63,319 nt of DNA from assembly GCA_027488335.1 (NCBI GenBank), contig JAIYBU010000239.1, forward strand, positions 1 through 63,319, in the 5' to 3' direction. A program made the translations under genes and the position numbers. The DNA comes from Cytophagaceae bacterium. GTDB taxonomy: Bacteria; Bacteroidota; Bacteroidia; Cytophagales; Spirosomataceae. The notes under the pieces are model-generated. The model did no database searches. It was given only the letters and a program-made list of their open reading frames with translations, and was not told where the DNA came from. Of the stretch, positions 8,134 through 14,912 are shown in pieces (the stretch's first letter is position 1; every line of letters begins with the position of its first letter).

Positions 8134-8685
8134 ATGAAAATATACACAAAAACAGGTGATGCTGGCACAACTTCGTTGGTGGGTGGCACTCGAATCAGCA
8201 AAGCAGATTTGAAAATCGAAACTTACGGAACGGTCGATGAACTAAACTCTTGGATTGGATTGGTACGTGACCAAGCAATCAACGAATCGAGAAAAGATAT
8301 TTTGAAGGAAATCCAAGACCGATTATTTACAATTGGTTCAGATTTAGCTTCCGAACCCGAACAAGTGCGTAGAAAGAAAATTCCTGACCTTTTGGATGAA
8401 GATATTGAGTTGCTCGAAAAACAAATGGATTTGATGGATGCCGAAATTCCACCGCTCAGAGCGTTTGTTTTACCAGGTGGACACCAGTCTGTTTCATACA
8501 CACACATTGCTCGCACGGTTTGTCGCCGAGCTGAGCGTTTGAGTATTCGACTTTCGCACGAAGAAGAGATTAATCCATTGATTATAAAATACTTAAATCG
8601 TCTTTCTGATTACCTCTTTGTACTTTCTCGAAAAATGACTCAAGAACTCGACAGCGAAGAAGTAGCGTGGAAACCAAGGATTTAA
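8134..8685 (+). CDS. Cob(I)alamin adenosyltransferase, PduO type
   Basis: Transfers adenosine from ATP to reduced cobalamin to make coenzyme B12. The 183-aa protein starts MKIYTKTGDAGTTSLVGG, the ATP-binding N-terminal signature of PduO/MMAB enzymes, and continues with YGTVDELNSWIGL, LPGGHQSVSYTHIARTVCRRAERL and the C-terminal YLNRLSDYLFVLSR helix that supplies conserved Arg/Asp residues. Length is typical for the family. It follows the TPR lipoprotein gene by 48 nt and may be co-transcribed, though no functional link is evident. In many Bacteroidota it supports B12-dependent methylmalonyl-CoA mutase; no mutase gene is in the window. Confidence 0.92.
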   Translation: MKIYTKTGDAGTTSLVGGTRISKADLKIETYGTVDELNSWIGLVRDQAINESRKDILKEIQDRLFTIGSDLASEPEQVRRKKIPDLLDEDIELLEKQMDLMDAEIPPLRAFVLPGGHQSVSYTHIARTVCRRAERLSIRLSHEEEINPLIIKYLNRLSDYLFVLSRKMTQELDSEEVAWKPRI

Positions 8686-8687
8686 CC

Positions 8688-8721
8688 AAGCCTACAAGGT
8701 TTTTGCAAACCTTATAGGCTT
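8688..8721. terminator. Hairpin AAGCCTACAAGG.../...CCTTATAGGCTT
   Basis: Fifteen-base arms (8688-8702, 8707-8721) pair with one mismatch and follow the adenosyltransferase stop. No long T-run follows. The arms match the perfect hairpin at 20369-20401 closely, so this is one member of a recurring terminator-like family. Confidence 0.55.
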
Positions 8722-8780
8722 AAAATAAAAAAGATGCAAGTCGCCTTTCGGACAACCTGCACCCCGTATAGAAACGCTCA

Positions 8781-8808
8781 GTAGCGAGGAGTAAGTCTCC
8801 TCCGCTAC
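8781..8808. repeat. Hairpin GTAGCGAGGAG/CTCCTCCGCTAC
   Basis: GTAGCG-AGGAG (8781-8791) pairs with CTCCT-C-CGCTAC (8797-8808), eleven pairs with one bulged C. It sits in the convergent gap between the adenosyltransferase gene and the minus-strand gene ending at 8819. A weaker imperfect hairpin, TGCAAGTCGCC/GGACAACCTGCA, lies at about 8734-8761. Confidence 0.5.
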
Positions 8809-8818
8809 TTTGCCAAAA

Positions 8819-9334
8819 CTATTCGCTGACTAATGCCAATTGGCTATGATTGACACACTTCACCCCCGAACTCGTATAATCTAAAATCTTACCCGTAGGC
8901 TTATCAAGCTTCCAAACTTTCACAATTTTTGTCAAATATTTTTCTGGTTCAATAACCGCCAAAGCAAAAAGCGTTGGGTCGTTTTTCCCATTTTGCGAAC
9001 ATCCTTTTACAGATACGCAGTGATAAAACTCATTGAATTTCGGAATCTCTTTTATGTCAATCACCTTTAGTTGAAAATCATCTGAATGATTTTCGGAGTT
9101 TTCGAATCTTGATAAAAAAAGAAAATGTTTATCTTCTTTCTTCATTAGGGCAATTCCATAATGAAGGTTAATCATATTGCTATTTACCTTCGTTAATTCT
9201 CGCAACTCTCGATAATCTTTATATCTAACCCCCAAATATTGATTTCTCAAATTTGTATTATTCTGAGATTGAGCAGAAATCTCAATCAAGCAAAATAGCA
9301 TAGAAATCACCAATAGTACGCACTTTTTTATCAT
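8819..9334 (-). CDS. Secreted protein of unknown function
   Basis: A 171-aa protein with an N-terminal signal peptide, MIKKCVLLVISMLFCLIEISAQ, probably cleaved after SAQ. The mature part is small and beta-rich (for example MINLHYGIALMKKEDKHFLFLSRF, LFALAVIEPEKYLTKIVKVWKLDKPTGKI) with three cysteines. I do not recognise a family. It stands alone, convergent with the adenosyltransferase gene and divergent from purH. Codon use looks like that of its neighbours. Confidence 0.65.
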   Translation of the reverse strand: MIKKCVLLVISMLFCLIEISAQSQNNTNLRNQYLGVRYKDYRELRELTKVNSNMINLHYGIALMKKEDKHFLFLSRFENSENHSDDFQLKVIDIKEIPKFNEFYHCVSVKGCSQNGKNDPTLFALAVIEPEKYLTKIVKVWKLDKPTGKILDYTSSGVKCVNHSQLALVSE

Positions 9335-9391
9335 TCCTGGCTATTTTTTTAATGTTTAGGGAGTAGATATTATCTTATCAAGAAAAAGCAT

Positions 9392-9399
9392 TAAATTTG
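9392..9399 (+). promoter_or_regulatory. Putative -7 box TAAATTTG for purH
   Basis: An exact TAnnTTTG match 90 nt before the purH ATG. No clear -33 TTG is seen. The leader between it and purH does not show a recognisable purine riboswitch. Confidence 0.35.
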
Positions 9400-9488
9400 C
9401 ACTTTCAATATTTATGGCTCGCTGCTCAAAACTTGGCACGGGCATCAAACATATCTGTATTTAGTAATACTGCAAAAATCATTCCAAA

Positions 9489-11009
9489 ATGACCAAGAAA
9501 ATCAAATCGGCACTTATTTCGGTTTATTACAAAGACGGTTTAGATAAAATCGTACAGTTGCTTCACGAACACAATGTTCAAATTTTTTCGACTGGTGGAA
9601 CACAAAAATTCGTTGAAGATTTGGGCATTCCCGTAACGGCCGTTGAAGACCTTACAAGCTACCCTTCCATTTTTGGTGGACGTGTAAAGACACTTCATCC
9701 GAAAGTATTTGGTGGCATTCTTTACCGCCGTGACAACGAAGGCGATGTGCAAACGGCTGCTCAATTTGAGATTCCGTCAATCGACTTGGTGATTGTTGAT
9801 TTGTATCCTTTTACAGAAACGGTTGCTTCGGGAGCAGATGAAGAAGATATTATTGAAAAAATCGACATCGGCGGTATTTCATTGATTCGTGGAGCGGCCA
9901 AAAACTTCAATGATGTATTGATAGTTTCGTCACGTGACCAATACGACGATGTTTTTGAAATTTTGAAAGAAAAAGGCTGTGCAACCGACCTTGCTGACCG
10001 TCGTCGTTACGCAAAAGAAGGTTTTCAGATGAGTTCGAGCTACGATACAGCTATTCATAATTACTTTGCGGATGATGTTTATCAGTCAACTCAAAGTTTT
10101 GATTTATTACCGAAAAAAGTGCTTCGTTACGGCGAAAACCCGCACCAAGCCGCAACTTTCTACGGTGATTTAGATGCGATGTTTGAGCAAATTCACGGGA
10201 AAGAATTATCCTACAATAACCTCATGGACGTAGAATCGTGCGTGCGTTTGATGGATGAATTTACCGAGACTTCGTTTGTAATCGTGAAGCATAACAATGC
10301 TTGCGGTGTAGCAACTGCCCCAACGGCTAAAGAAGCCTACGTAAATGCTTTGGCTTGCGACCCTGTTTCGGCTTTTGGAGGTGTTATCATTACGAACACT
10401 AAAGTTGATTTGGCAACTGCCGAAGAACTACACAAACTTTTCTTTGAGATTTTGATAGCTCCAAGTTTTGATGCCGATGCTTTGGAAATTTTAACAAAGA
10501 AAAAAGACCGTCGTTTATTAATCAGAAAGCCTGTTGAAGTTAGCAAAAAACAATTCAAAACGCTTTTGAATGGCGTTTTGGAACAAGATAAAGACAATTC
10601 GATTGAAACTGCGAAAGATTTTACGGTAGCAACCGAAAAAGCCCCAAGCGAAAGCGAAGTTAAGGCGTTAGAATTTGCCTTGAAAATTTGTAAGCACTTA
10701 AAATCTAATAACGTTGTTTTGGCAAAAGACGGCCAAATGTTGGCTTGTGGTGTTGGTCAAACTTCACGTGTAGATGCCTTGAAACAAGCGATTGATAAAG
10801 CAAAAACCTTTGGTTTCGACCTTAACGGAGCAGCAATGGCTTCAGAAGCATTCTTCCCATTTGCTGATTGTGTAGAGATTGCCCACCAAGCTGGAATCAC
10901 AACAGTTGTTCAACCAGGTGGCTCAATCCGTGATAAAGATTCGATTGATTATTGTAATGCAAACGGTCTTTCGATGGTCATGACTGGCGTGAGACACTTC
11001 TTGCACTAA
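9489..11009 (+). CDS. purH: Bifunctional AICAR formyltransferase / IMP cyclohydrolase
   Basis: Catalyses the last two steps of de novo IMP synthesis in the cytoplasm. The 506-aa protein has the N-terminal IMP cyclohydrolase (MGS-like) domain to about residue 190 (ISVYYKDGLDKIVQLL, STGGTQKFVEDLG, GGRVKTLHPKVFGGILYRRD) and the C-terminal AICAR transformylase domain with LRYGENPHQAATFYG, the catalytic KHNNACGVA segment, DPVSAFGGVI, and MASEAFFPFADCVEIA near the end. Length is typical. The gene is monocistronic and is followed by a strong bidirectional terminator at 11033-11063. Confidence 0.98.
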   Translation: MTKKIKSALISVYYKDGLDKIVQLLHEHNVQIFSTGGTQKFVEDLGIPVTAVEDLTSYPSIFGGRVKTLHPKVFGGILYRRDNEGDVQTAAQFEIPSIDLVIVDLYPFTETVASGADEEDIIEKIDIGGISLIRGAAKNFNDVLIVSSRDQYDDVFEILKEKGCATDLADRRRYAKEGFQMSSSYDTAIHNYFADDVYQSTQSFDLLPKKVLRYGENPHQAATFYGDLDAMFEQIHGKELSYNNLMDVESCVRLMDEFTETSFVIVKHNNACGVATAPTAKEAYVNALACDPVSAFGGVIITNTKVDLATAEELHKLFFEILIAPSFDADALEILTKKKDRRLLIRKPVEVSKKQFKTLLNGVLEQDKDNSIETAKDFTVATEKAPSESEVKALEFALKICKHLKSNNVVLAKDGQMLACGVGQTSRVDALKQAIDKAKTFGFDLNGAAMASEAFFPFADCVEIAHQAGITTVVQPGGSIRDKDSIDYCNANGLSMVMTGVRHFLH

Positions 11010-11032
11010 GAGATATTTTTTTAATTATTGAA

Positions 11033-11063
11033 AAAGCGAACTGTTCGGTGAATGGTTCGCTTT
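11033..11063. terminator. Bidirectional intrinsic terminator after purH
   Basis: AAAGCGAAC (11033-11041) pairs with GTTCGCTTT (11055-11063), followed on the plus strand by a T-run. The A-run upstream lets it serve the minus-strand gene ending at 11082 as well. Confidence 0.85.
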
Positions 11064-11081
11064 TTTTATTATCAGAGCCAA

Positions 11082-11444
11082 TCAATTATTCTCCATCTTT
11101 TGGTCAATCCATTTTTTAATTATTGCCACATCACAATCTGACAATTTACCACCTTTAGGCATTTTTGGTGAATAGCCATTGATAGAAACAATAGAATTGT
11201 AGAGTTCGCCACTATTTGCACTTGAATATACTTGTTGATAAGTCTCAAGTATTAAACCATCAAAATGATTTTTTGAATCGTGACATTGCAAACACTCTTT
11301 TTTGATAATGGGCAAAACATCGCTTTTGAAACTTATTGGTAGATTTTCATCCGCTCGACATATATTTGGGTTAACTCCTTTTGTATTTAAGCACCCCCAA
11401 AATCCCAAAACAAATAAAATCCAACACCACTTTATAGATTTCAT
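11082..11444 (-). CDS. Small c-type heme lipoprotein
   Basis: A 120-aa lipoprotein with signal MKSIKWCWILFVLGFWGC and a single heme-binding motif CLQCH near residue 51, followed by LILETYQQV and a likely axial-methionine segment YSPKMPKGGKLSDCDVAIIKKWID. This is the compact planctomycete-type cytochrome fold (PSCyt1-like), the same type of domain found in the large proteins at 50698-55385. It is likely anchored in the envelope and carries electrons; donor and acceptor are unknown. Its stop faces the purH terminator, and a separate terminator lies on its upstream side at 11502-11534. Confidence 0.75.
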   Translation of the reverse strand: MKSIKWCWILFVLGFWGCLNTKGVNPNICRADENLPISFKSDVLPIIKKECLQCHDSKNHFDGLILETYQQVYSSANSGELYNSIVSINGYSPKMPKGGKLSDCDVAIIKKWIDQKMENN

Positions 11445-11501
11445 ACATTTACATTTTGTAAAATATTATAAATGGTAGTAAATGTAGGTCATTTTACAAC
11501 T

Positions 11502-11534
11502 AAAAAGGGTCTTCAAATATATGAAAACCCTTTT
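11502..11534 (-). terminator. Intrinsic terminator of the gntR-oxidoreductase transcript
   Basis: AAAAAGGGT (11502-11510) pairs with ACCCTTTT (11527-11534); on the minus strand the stem ends in a T-run. It lies 31 nt beyond the oxidoreductase stop. Confidence 0.75.
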
Positions 11535-11564
11535 CTTAATGATAAATTAATATCTCCGAAACTA

Positions 11565-12710
11565 TCAAACAGTAACCCAAGCTTGTTTGCGGTGACTTTC
11601 GATGATTCTTTCGCAAATCAATAATTCACGTAAACCATCGGCAAATGTTGGATACGTTGGATTTTCAGGTTGTTTTCCTGCTGCAACTGCCGCATAAACT
11701 TCCTTAAATAATTGCTTCGATGTATCTGGGAAACCTTCGTTGTGTCCACCTGGGAAACTCACAAGGCTTTGTGCTTCACGATAGAATAATGATGGGTCTT
11801 TCATCAATTGTTGGTTAGCTCCATCACGTTTTCCAATCCACATTTCGTTTGGTTTTTCTGAACACCACTCAAAGTTGGCCACCGAACCCGAAATCTCTAA
11901 GTTCAAACGGTTTTTGCGTCCAGCCGAAACTTGACTTACTGTTACGCTTCCCTTCGCACCGTTATCAAATCTTAAAAGTACACTTGCGTGGTCTTCGGTA
12001 TTGATTGGCACTTCTTGGTAGTCAGATGGCTCAAGCATTTTGCCCGAATACGTTTCGATGGCTTTCAGTGGCTTCAAGCGAGTTTTGTGTACAGTATTGA
12101 AATCAGCCATTACTTCTGTTATTTTCATTCCTGTGATATACTCGGTTACATCCAAAAGGTGCGAACCAATATCAGCAATTGCTCTTGAATCACCCGATTT
12201 GTCTGGTTCTAAACGCCAGTTATAATCTGTTTGGTAGAAAAGCCAATCTTGCAAATAGCTACCCATGATTGAGTAAATATCGCCTAAATCGCCTTTTTCA
12301 CGCATGGTCTTCATCTGACGAACCAACGGATAATATCTCAAATTGAAGTGAACGGCATTTACTAAACCTGTTTCGGCGGCCAATTTCACTAATTCTTCTG
12401 CTTCTTCGATTTTAGTGGCAAGCGGTTTTTCACATACTACGTGTTTACCAGCCAACAAAAGAGCTTTTGATTGCGAATAATGCAAGAAATTTGGCGTACA
12501 AACGTGGACACACTCAATTTCTGAATCTTTCAATAAATCTTCAAAGATATACGCACGTTCGATACCCAAAGAAGCTGCTTTATCCTTCGCTAAATCAATG
12601 TTTGCTTCACAAAGTCCTAAAACTTCAATATTTGGTAAACGACGGAGGGCTTCAATATGAGCTGGCCCGATAAAACCTGTGCCAACAACGGCAACTTTGA
12701 TTTTTTTCAT
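11565..12710 (-). CDS. Gfo/Idh/MocA family oxidoreductase
   Basis: NAD(P)-dependent dehydrogenase of the glucose-fructose oxidoreductase/inositol dehydrogenase family. From the ATG at 12710 (MKKIKVAVVGTGFIG) the product is 381 aa; a TTG at 12722 would add four residues. It has the Rossmann GTGFIG motif, the signature CEKPLA at 93-98 with the catalytic Lys95, and DIGSHLLDV near residue 182, the metal/substrate helix of the C-terminal domain. The substrate is probably a sugar or cyclitol but cannot be named. It lies 62 nt after a GntR/HutC gene and is probably co-transcribed with it; the nearby deoC shares the operator type, pointing to sugar catabolism. Confidence 0.9.
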   Translation of the reverse strand: MKKIKVAVVGTGFIGPAHIEALRRLPNIEVLGLCEANIDLAKDKAASLGIERAYIFEDLLKDSEIECVHVCTPNFLHYSQSKALLLAGKHVVCEKPLATKIEEAEELVKLAAETGLVNAVHFNLRYYPLVRQMKTMREKGDLGDIYSIMGSYLQDWLFYQTDYNWRLEPDKSGDSRAIADIGSHLLDVTEYITGMKITEVMADFNTVHKTRLKPLKAIETYSGKMLEPSDYQEVPINTEDHASVLLRFDNGAKGSVTVSQVSAGRKNRLNLEISGSVANFEWCSEKPNEMWIGKRDGANQQLMKDPSLFYREAQSLVSFPGGHNEGFPDTSKQLFKEVYAAVAAGKQPENPTYPTFADGLRELLICERIIESHRKQAWVTV

Positions 12711-12772
12711 GGTTTGAGGCAAAGGGGTGTTTAATTAAAAAAAAATTTCGTCCCAAAAATAGCAAGAGATTT

Positions 12773-13483
12773 TTAGTTAAAACTACTTATGGCAAATTTT
12801 TCGGTGTTACAATAGATGGAACTATAAAGAAAAAAACCATCAATTGAAGTTTTGTATTTTCTTAATAGATGCAAAACTGGTGATTTTGACTTAATTTTCA
12901 ATAAACTCGCTGTTTCTTTATCAGCGGCTACGGCTCGCACTTCTTGCGTCATGCTCTGTACATCAATTTGATATTTGATTAGCAAAGTTCGAAAAAGCGA
13001 ACCTTCAAGCAATGGTTCTTTGATAAAATTTGGCAGATTTTCATTCGGTATATATGTATGCTCATACATTACGGGCGAATCTTCTACCAAACGTAATCGT
13101 TTGAAAAATATAAATTCTTCGTGACTTTCTTCATCAATCAATGGTTTGAAGGCAGAATCTTCCAATTTCTTTACTATTGGTCCTTCTAAAACCAATGTTT
13201 TACCGTGTCTATCACTTGCCACAACCACTTCTGTCCAACCTTTCAGTGAAAGCAAACCCAATGATTTTCGGCTGGCCGAAACGGTACTTCCTTTGCCGTG
13301 CTGGCGAGTAATGTAGCCCTCACGCACAAGTTCGTTGAGTGCTTGTCGGACTGTCATACGGGTAGCATTAAATTCTGCACAAAGTTCGTTTTCGGAAGGT
13401 AAAAGTCCACCTTCTTCATAAACTCCTGACGTGATTTTTTCTTTTAAACTTGCTTGAATTTGTCGATAAAGTGGTATTTTCAT
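12773..13483 (-). CDS. GntR family (HutC/UTRA) transcriptional regulator
   Basis: A 236-aa repressor-type regulator. Residues about 5-70 form the winged helix-turn-helix (LPSENELCAEFNATRMTVRQALNEL followed by the wing HGKGSTV), and residues about 90-232 form a UTRA ligand-binding domain (FFKRLRLVEDSPVMYEHTYIP, SPVLHLLRKYK, FLYSSIYCNTEKFAI). HutC-type regulators bind palindromes with core GTnTAnAC and usually respond to sugar phosphates or amino-acid derivatives. Two such sites lie nearby, at 14733-14750 before deoC and at 13726-13738 upstream of this gene. It is followed by the oxidoreductase gene. Autoregulation and control of deoC are inferred. Confidence 0.93.
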   Translation of the reverse strand: MKIPLYRQIQASLKEKITSGVYEEGGLLPSENELCAEFNATRMTVRQALNELVREGYITRQHGKGSTVSASRKSLGLLSLKGWTEVVVASDRHGKTLVLEGPIVKKLEDSAFKPLIDEESHEEFIFFKRLRLVEDSPVMYEHTYIPNENLPNFIKEPLLEGSLFRTLLIKYQIDVQSMTQEVRAVAADKETASLLKIKSKSPVLHLLRKYKTSIDGFFLYSSIYCNTEKFAISSFN

Positions 13484-13593
13484 AGAGTAGTCTCAGCAGG
13501 TGGCTATGTCAGATAAGATTTAGAAATTCTGAAAGCAAATTAATCGAATAAACTCATAAAAGGCACTAAATTTTGATAGTTTTTTTTCATATG

Positions 13594-13625
13594 AAAAAAG
13601 GCATTTAGGAATCCCAAATGCCTTT
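13594..13625 (-). terminator. Intrinsic terminator in the gntR upstream region
   Basis: On the minus strand AAAGGCATTT (13625-13616) pairs with AAATGCCTTT and runs into six T residues by 13594; the loop is nine bases. The plus strand lacks a comparable T-run, so termination is expected for minus-strand transcripts. Confidence 0.8.
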
Positions 13626-13700
13626 CCAAGACGAAAATACTTTAACCTATGATGAATAAACCCGATAAATCGGGGTACTCAAACTCTTTATGATTTCTGA
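13594..13700 (-). ncRNA. Candidate short structured transcript or terminated leader upstream of gntR
   Basis: A promoter-like pair (TTG at 13738-13736, 22-nt spacer, TATATTCG at 13713-13706) would start a transcript near 13700. It would pass a CCCGAT/ATCGGG stem and reach the terminator at 13594-13625, giving about 105 nt. It could be a small RNA, or a leader of gntR with conditional termination. No known RNA family is recognised; this is inference from signals only. Confidence 0.35.
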
Positions 13701-13725
13701 GAAATCGAATATATTTTTAATACAA

Positions 13726-13738
13726 CTTGTATAGACAA
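13726..13738. promoter_or_regulatory. GntR/HutC-type operator (CTTGTATAGACAA)
   Basis: Contains the HutC-type core GTATAGAC in an inverted repeat, identical over 13 bases to the centre of the deoC operator at 14733-14750. On the minus strand its TTG half-site would be the -33 element of the promoter with -7 box at 13706-13713, so binding should block it. Confidence 0.7.
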
Positions 13739-13895
13739 CAGAATAATTACTTACAAAAGAAACTAAAAAACCCTATTTAGACAAGTATTTTAAATATTTT
13801 TTTTATTATTAGTACCTTTTGAAAATAAAATAGTCAAAAAAGTATTAATTTTTTCAAGAGAAGTGCAGTTCGGACATGATTTAAAAAATTTCAGG

Positions 13896-13909
13896 AACGG
13901 CTCGCCGTT
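13896..13909 (-). terminator. Hairpin AACGGC-TC-GCCGTT after deoC
   Basis: Six perfect GC-rich pairs with a 2-nt loop, 29 nt beyond the deoC stop, followed on the minus strand by a run of T residues some nucleotides further on. Weak by standard criteria because of the short loop. Confidence 0.4.
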
Positions 13910-13937
13910 GCGATACAAGATTATTGGTATTTGCTAC

Positions 13938-14690
13938 TCAATATCCAGTCGCTATATTTGTTACTTCTTTTGTTTCCAAACCCAAACGTTTTTTTGCATC
14001 TTCAATGATTGTGGCAGTGGCCGTAGCTCCGAGGCGAGTTACACCCATATCCATTACTTTCAGTAAACCGTCGAGAGTTCGGACACCTCCTGCGGCTTTT
14101 ATTTGTACGTTTTCAGACGAATGTTTTCGCATCAAAAGTAAGTCATGTTCGGTTGCTCCTTTGTAATTATAATCTCCGTTGGCTTGTTTTACATAGCCAT
14201 AGCCCGTTGAAGTTTTTACAAATTCCACCCCCACAATGCTACAAATTTTGCAGAGTTTTATTTTGAGTTTATCTTTTGGCAGGAAATCATTTTCAAAAAT
14301 TACCTTCAAAATTGCTCCGTGTTTATGGCTTTCTTTCAAAATCGCATTGATTTCTTTCTTTACATATCGCCAATCTTCCGAAAGCACTTTTCCTACATTA
14401 ACCACCATATCTATTTCGGTAGCTCCATCCTTGCAAGCCTGACGACTTTCGGCCACTTTTTGCTGAATTGTGCTACTTCCATGCGGAAACCCTACAACTG
14501 TGCAAACTTTTACGTCAGAATCTTTGAGTAATTCGGCAGCTTGTTTTACGAAATAAGGTTTTATACAAACCGTTGCTACATCATAGTGCTTGGCCAGTTC
14601 ACAGCCCGCTACTAAGTCGGCGTCGGTCATTGTGGGGTGCAGCAAAGAATGGTCTATCATCTTTGCAATTTGTTGGATTGAATAATTCAT
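13938..14690 (-). CDS. deoC: Deoxyribose-phosphate aldolase
   Basis: Cleaves 2-deoxy-D-ribose 5-phosphate to glyceraldehyde 3-phosphate and acetaldehyde, the final step of deoxynucleoside breakdown. The 250-aa TIM-barrel protein shows the class I aldolase residues: Asp94 in TEIDMVVNVG, the Schiff-base Lys159 in EFVKTSTGYG, and Lys198 in IKAAGGVR. Length is normal for the bacterial form. The gene is transcribed away from the permease at 14913 and has a clear promoter whose -33 region is covered by a GntR-type operator. No other deo gene is in the window. Confidence 0.96.
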   Translation of the reverse strand: MNYSIQQIAKMIDHSLLHPTMTDADLVAGCELAKHYDVATVCIKPYFVKQAAELLKDSDVKVCTVVGFPHGSSTIQQKVAESRQACKDGATEIDMVVNVGKVLSEDWRYVKKEINAILKESHKHGAILKVIFENDFLPKDKLKIKLCKICSIVGVEFVKTSTGYGYVKQANGDYNYKGATEHDLLLMRKHSSENVQIKAAGGVRTLDGLLKVMDMGVTRLGATATATIIEDAKKRLGLETKEVTNIATGY

Positions 14691-14716
14691 TTTTTAGATT
14701 TTATGTTTACTTAATG

Positions 14717-14747
14717 CAAATATAAATTACACAACTTGTATAGACAA
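14717..14747 (-). promoter_or_regulatory. deoC promoter (TTG-N20-TATATTTG)
   Basis: On the minus strand TTG (14747-14745) and an exact -7 box TATATTTG (14724-14717) are separated by 20 nt, the spacing expected for the Bacteroidota housekeeping sigma factor. The -7 box is 27 nt before the deoC ATG. Confidence 0.65.
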
Positions 14748-14750
14748 GTT
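14733..14750. promoter_or_regulatory. GntR/HutC-type operator overlapping the deoC -33 box
   Basis: AACTTGTATAGACAAGTT is an 18-bp palindrome, symmetrical except at the centre, with core GTATAGAC. It covers the deoC -33 TTG, the layout of a repressor site. The regulator encoded at 12773-13483 is the obvious candidate. It might also affect the divergent permease at 14913. Confidence 0.78.
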
Positions 14751-14912
14751 AAACTTTAAAAAGCGTAAATTTTCTTAAAATAAAAGTATTTTATGCGAAA
14801 GAAGGTCTTCATTCAATAAATAATTAGCCAACCTAACACCATTCTTGCTGTTTTTTTAATAGTTTTGAAAAGTAATCAGCAACACTAAACCTAAACATAT
14901 TCAAATCATATT

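Larger units (their letters stand above)
13484..13937. other. 454-nt gap between deoC and gntR: operator, promoter, hairpins, no gene
   Basis: No plausible protein gene is seen. In minus-strand order it holds a deoC-proximal hairpin AACGGC-TC-GCCGTT (13896-13909), an AT-rich stretch with a degenerate half-operator ACTTGTCTAA (about 13778-13787), a full GntR-type operator (13726-13738), a -7-like box TATATTCG (13706-13713), a stem CCCGAT/ATCGGG (13661-13674), and an intrinsic terminator (13594-13625). About 110 nt remain before the gntR ATG, with only a partial -7-like TAATTTG. Confidence 0.7.

Noticed and set aside
9400-9488. Riboswitch in the purH leader
   Set aside because: No purine-riboswitch core or other known aptamer pattern was found; the leader is short and has no terminator.
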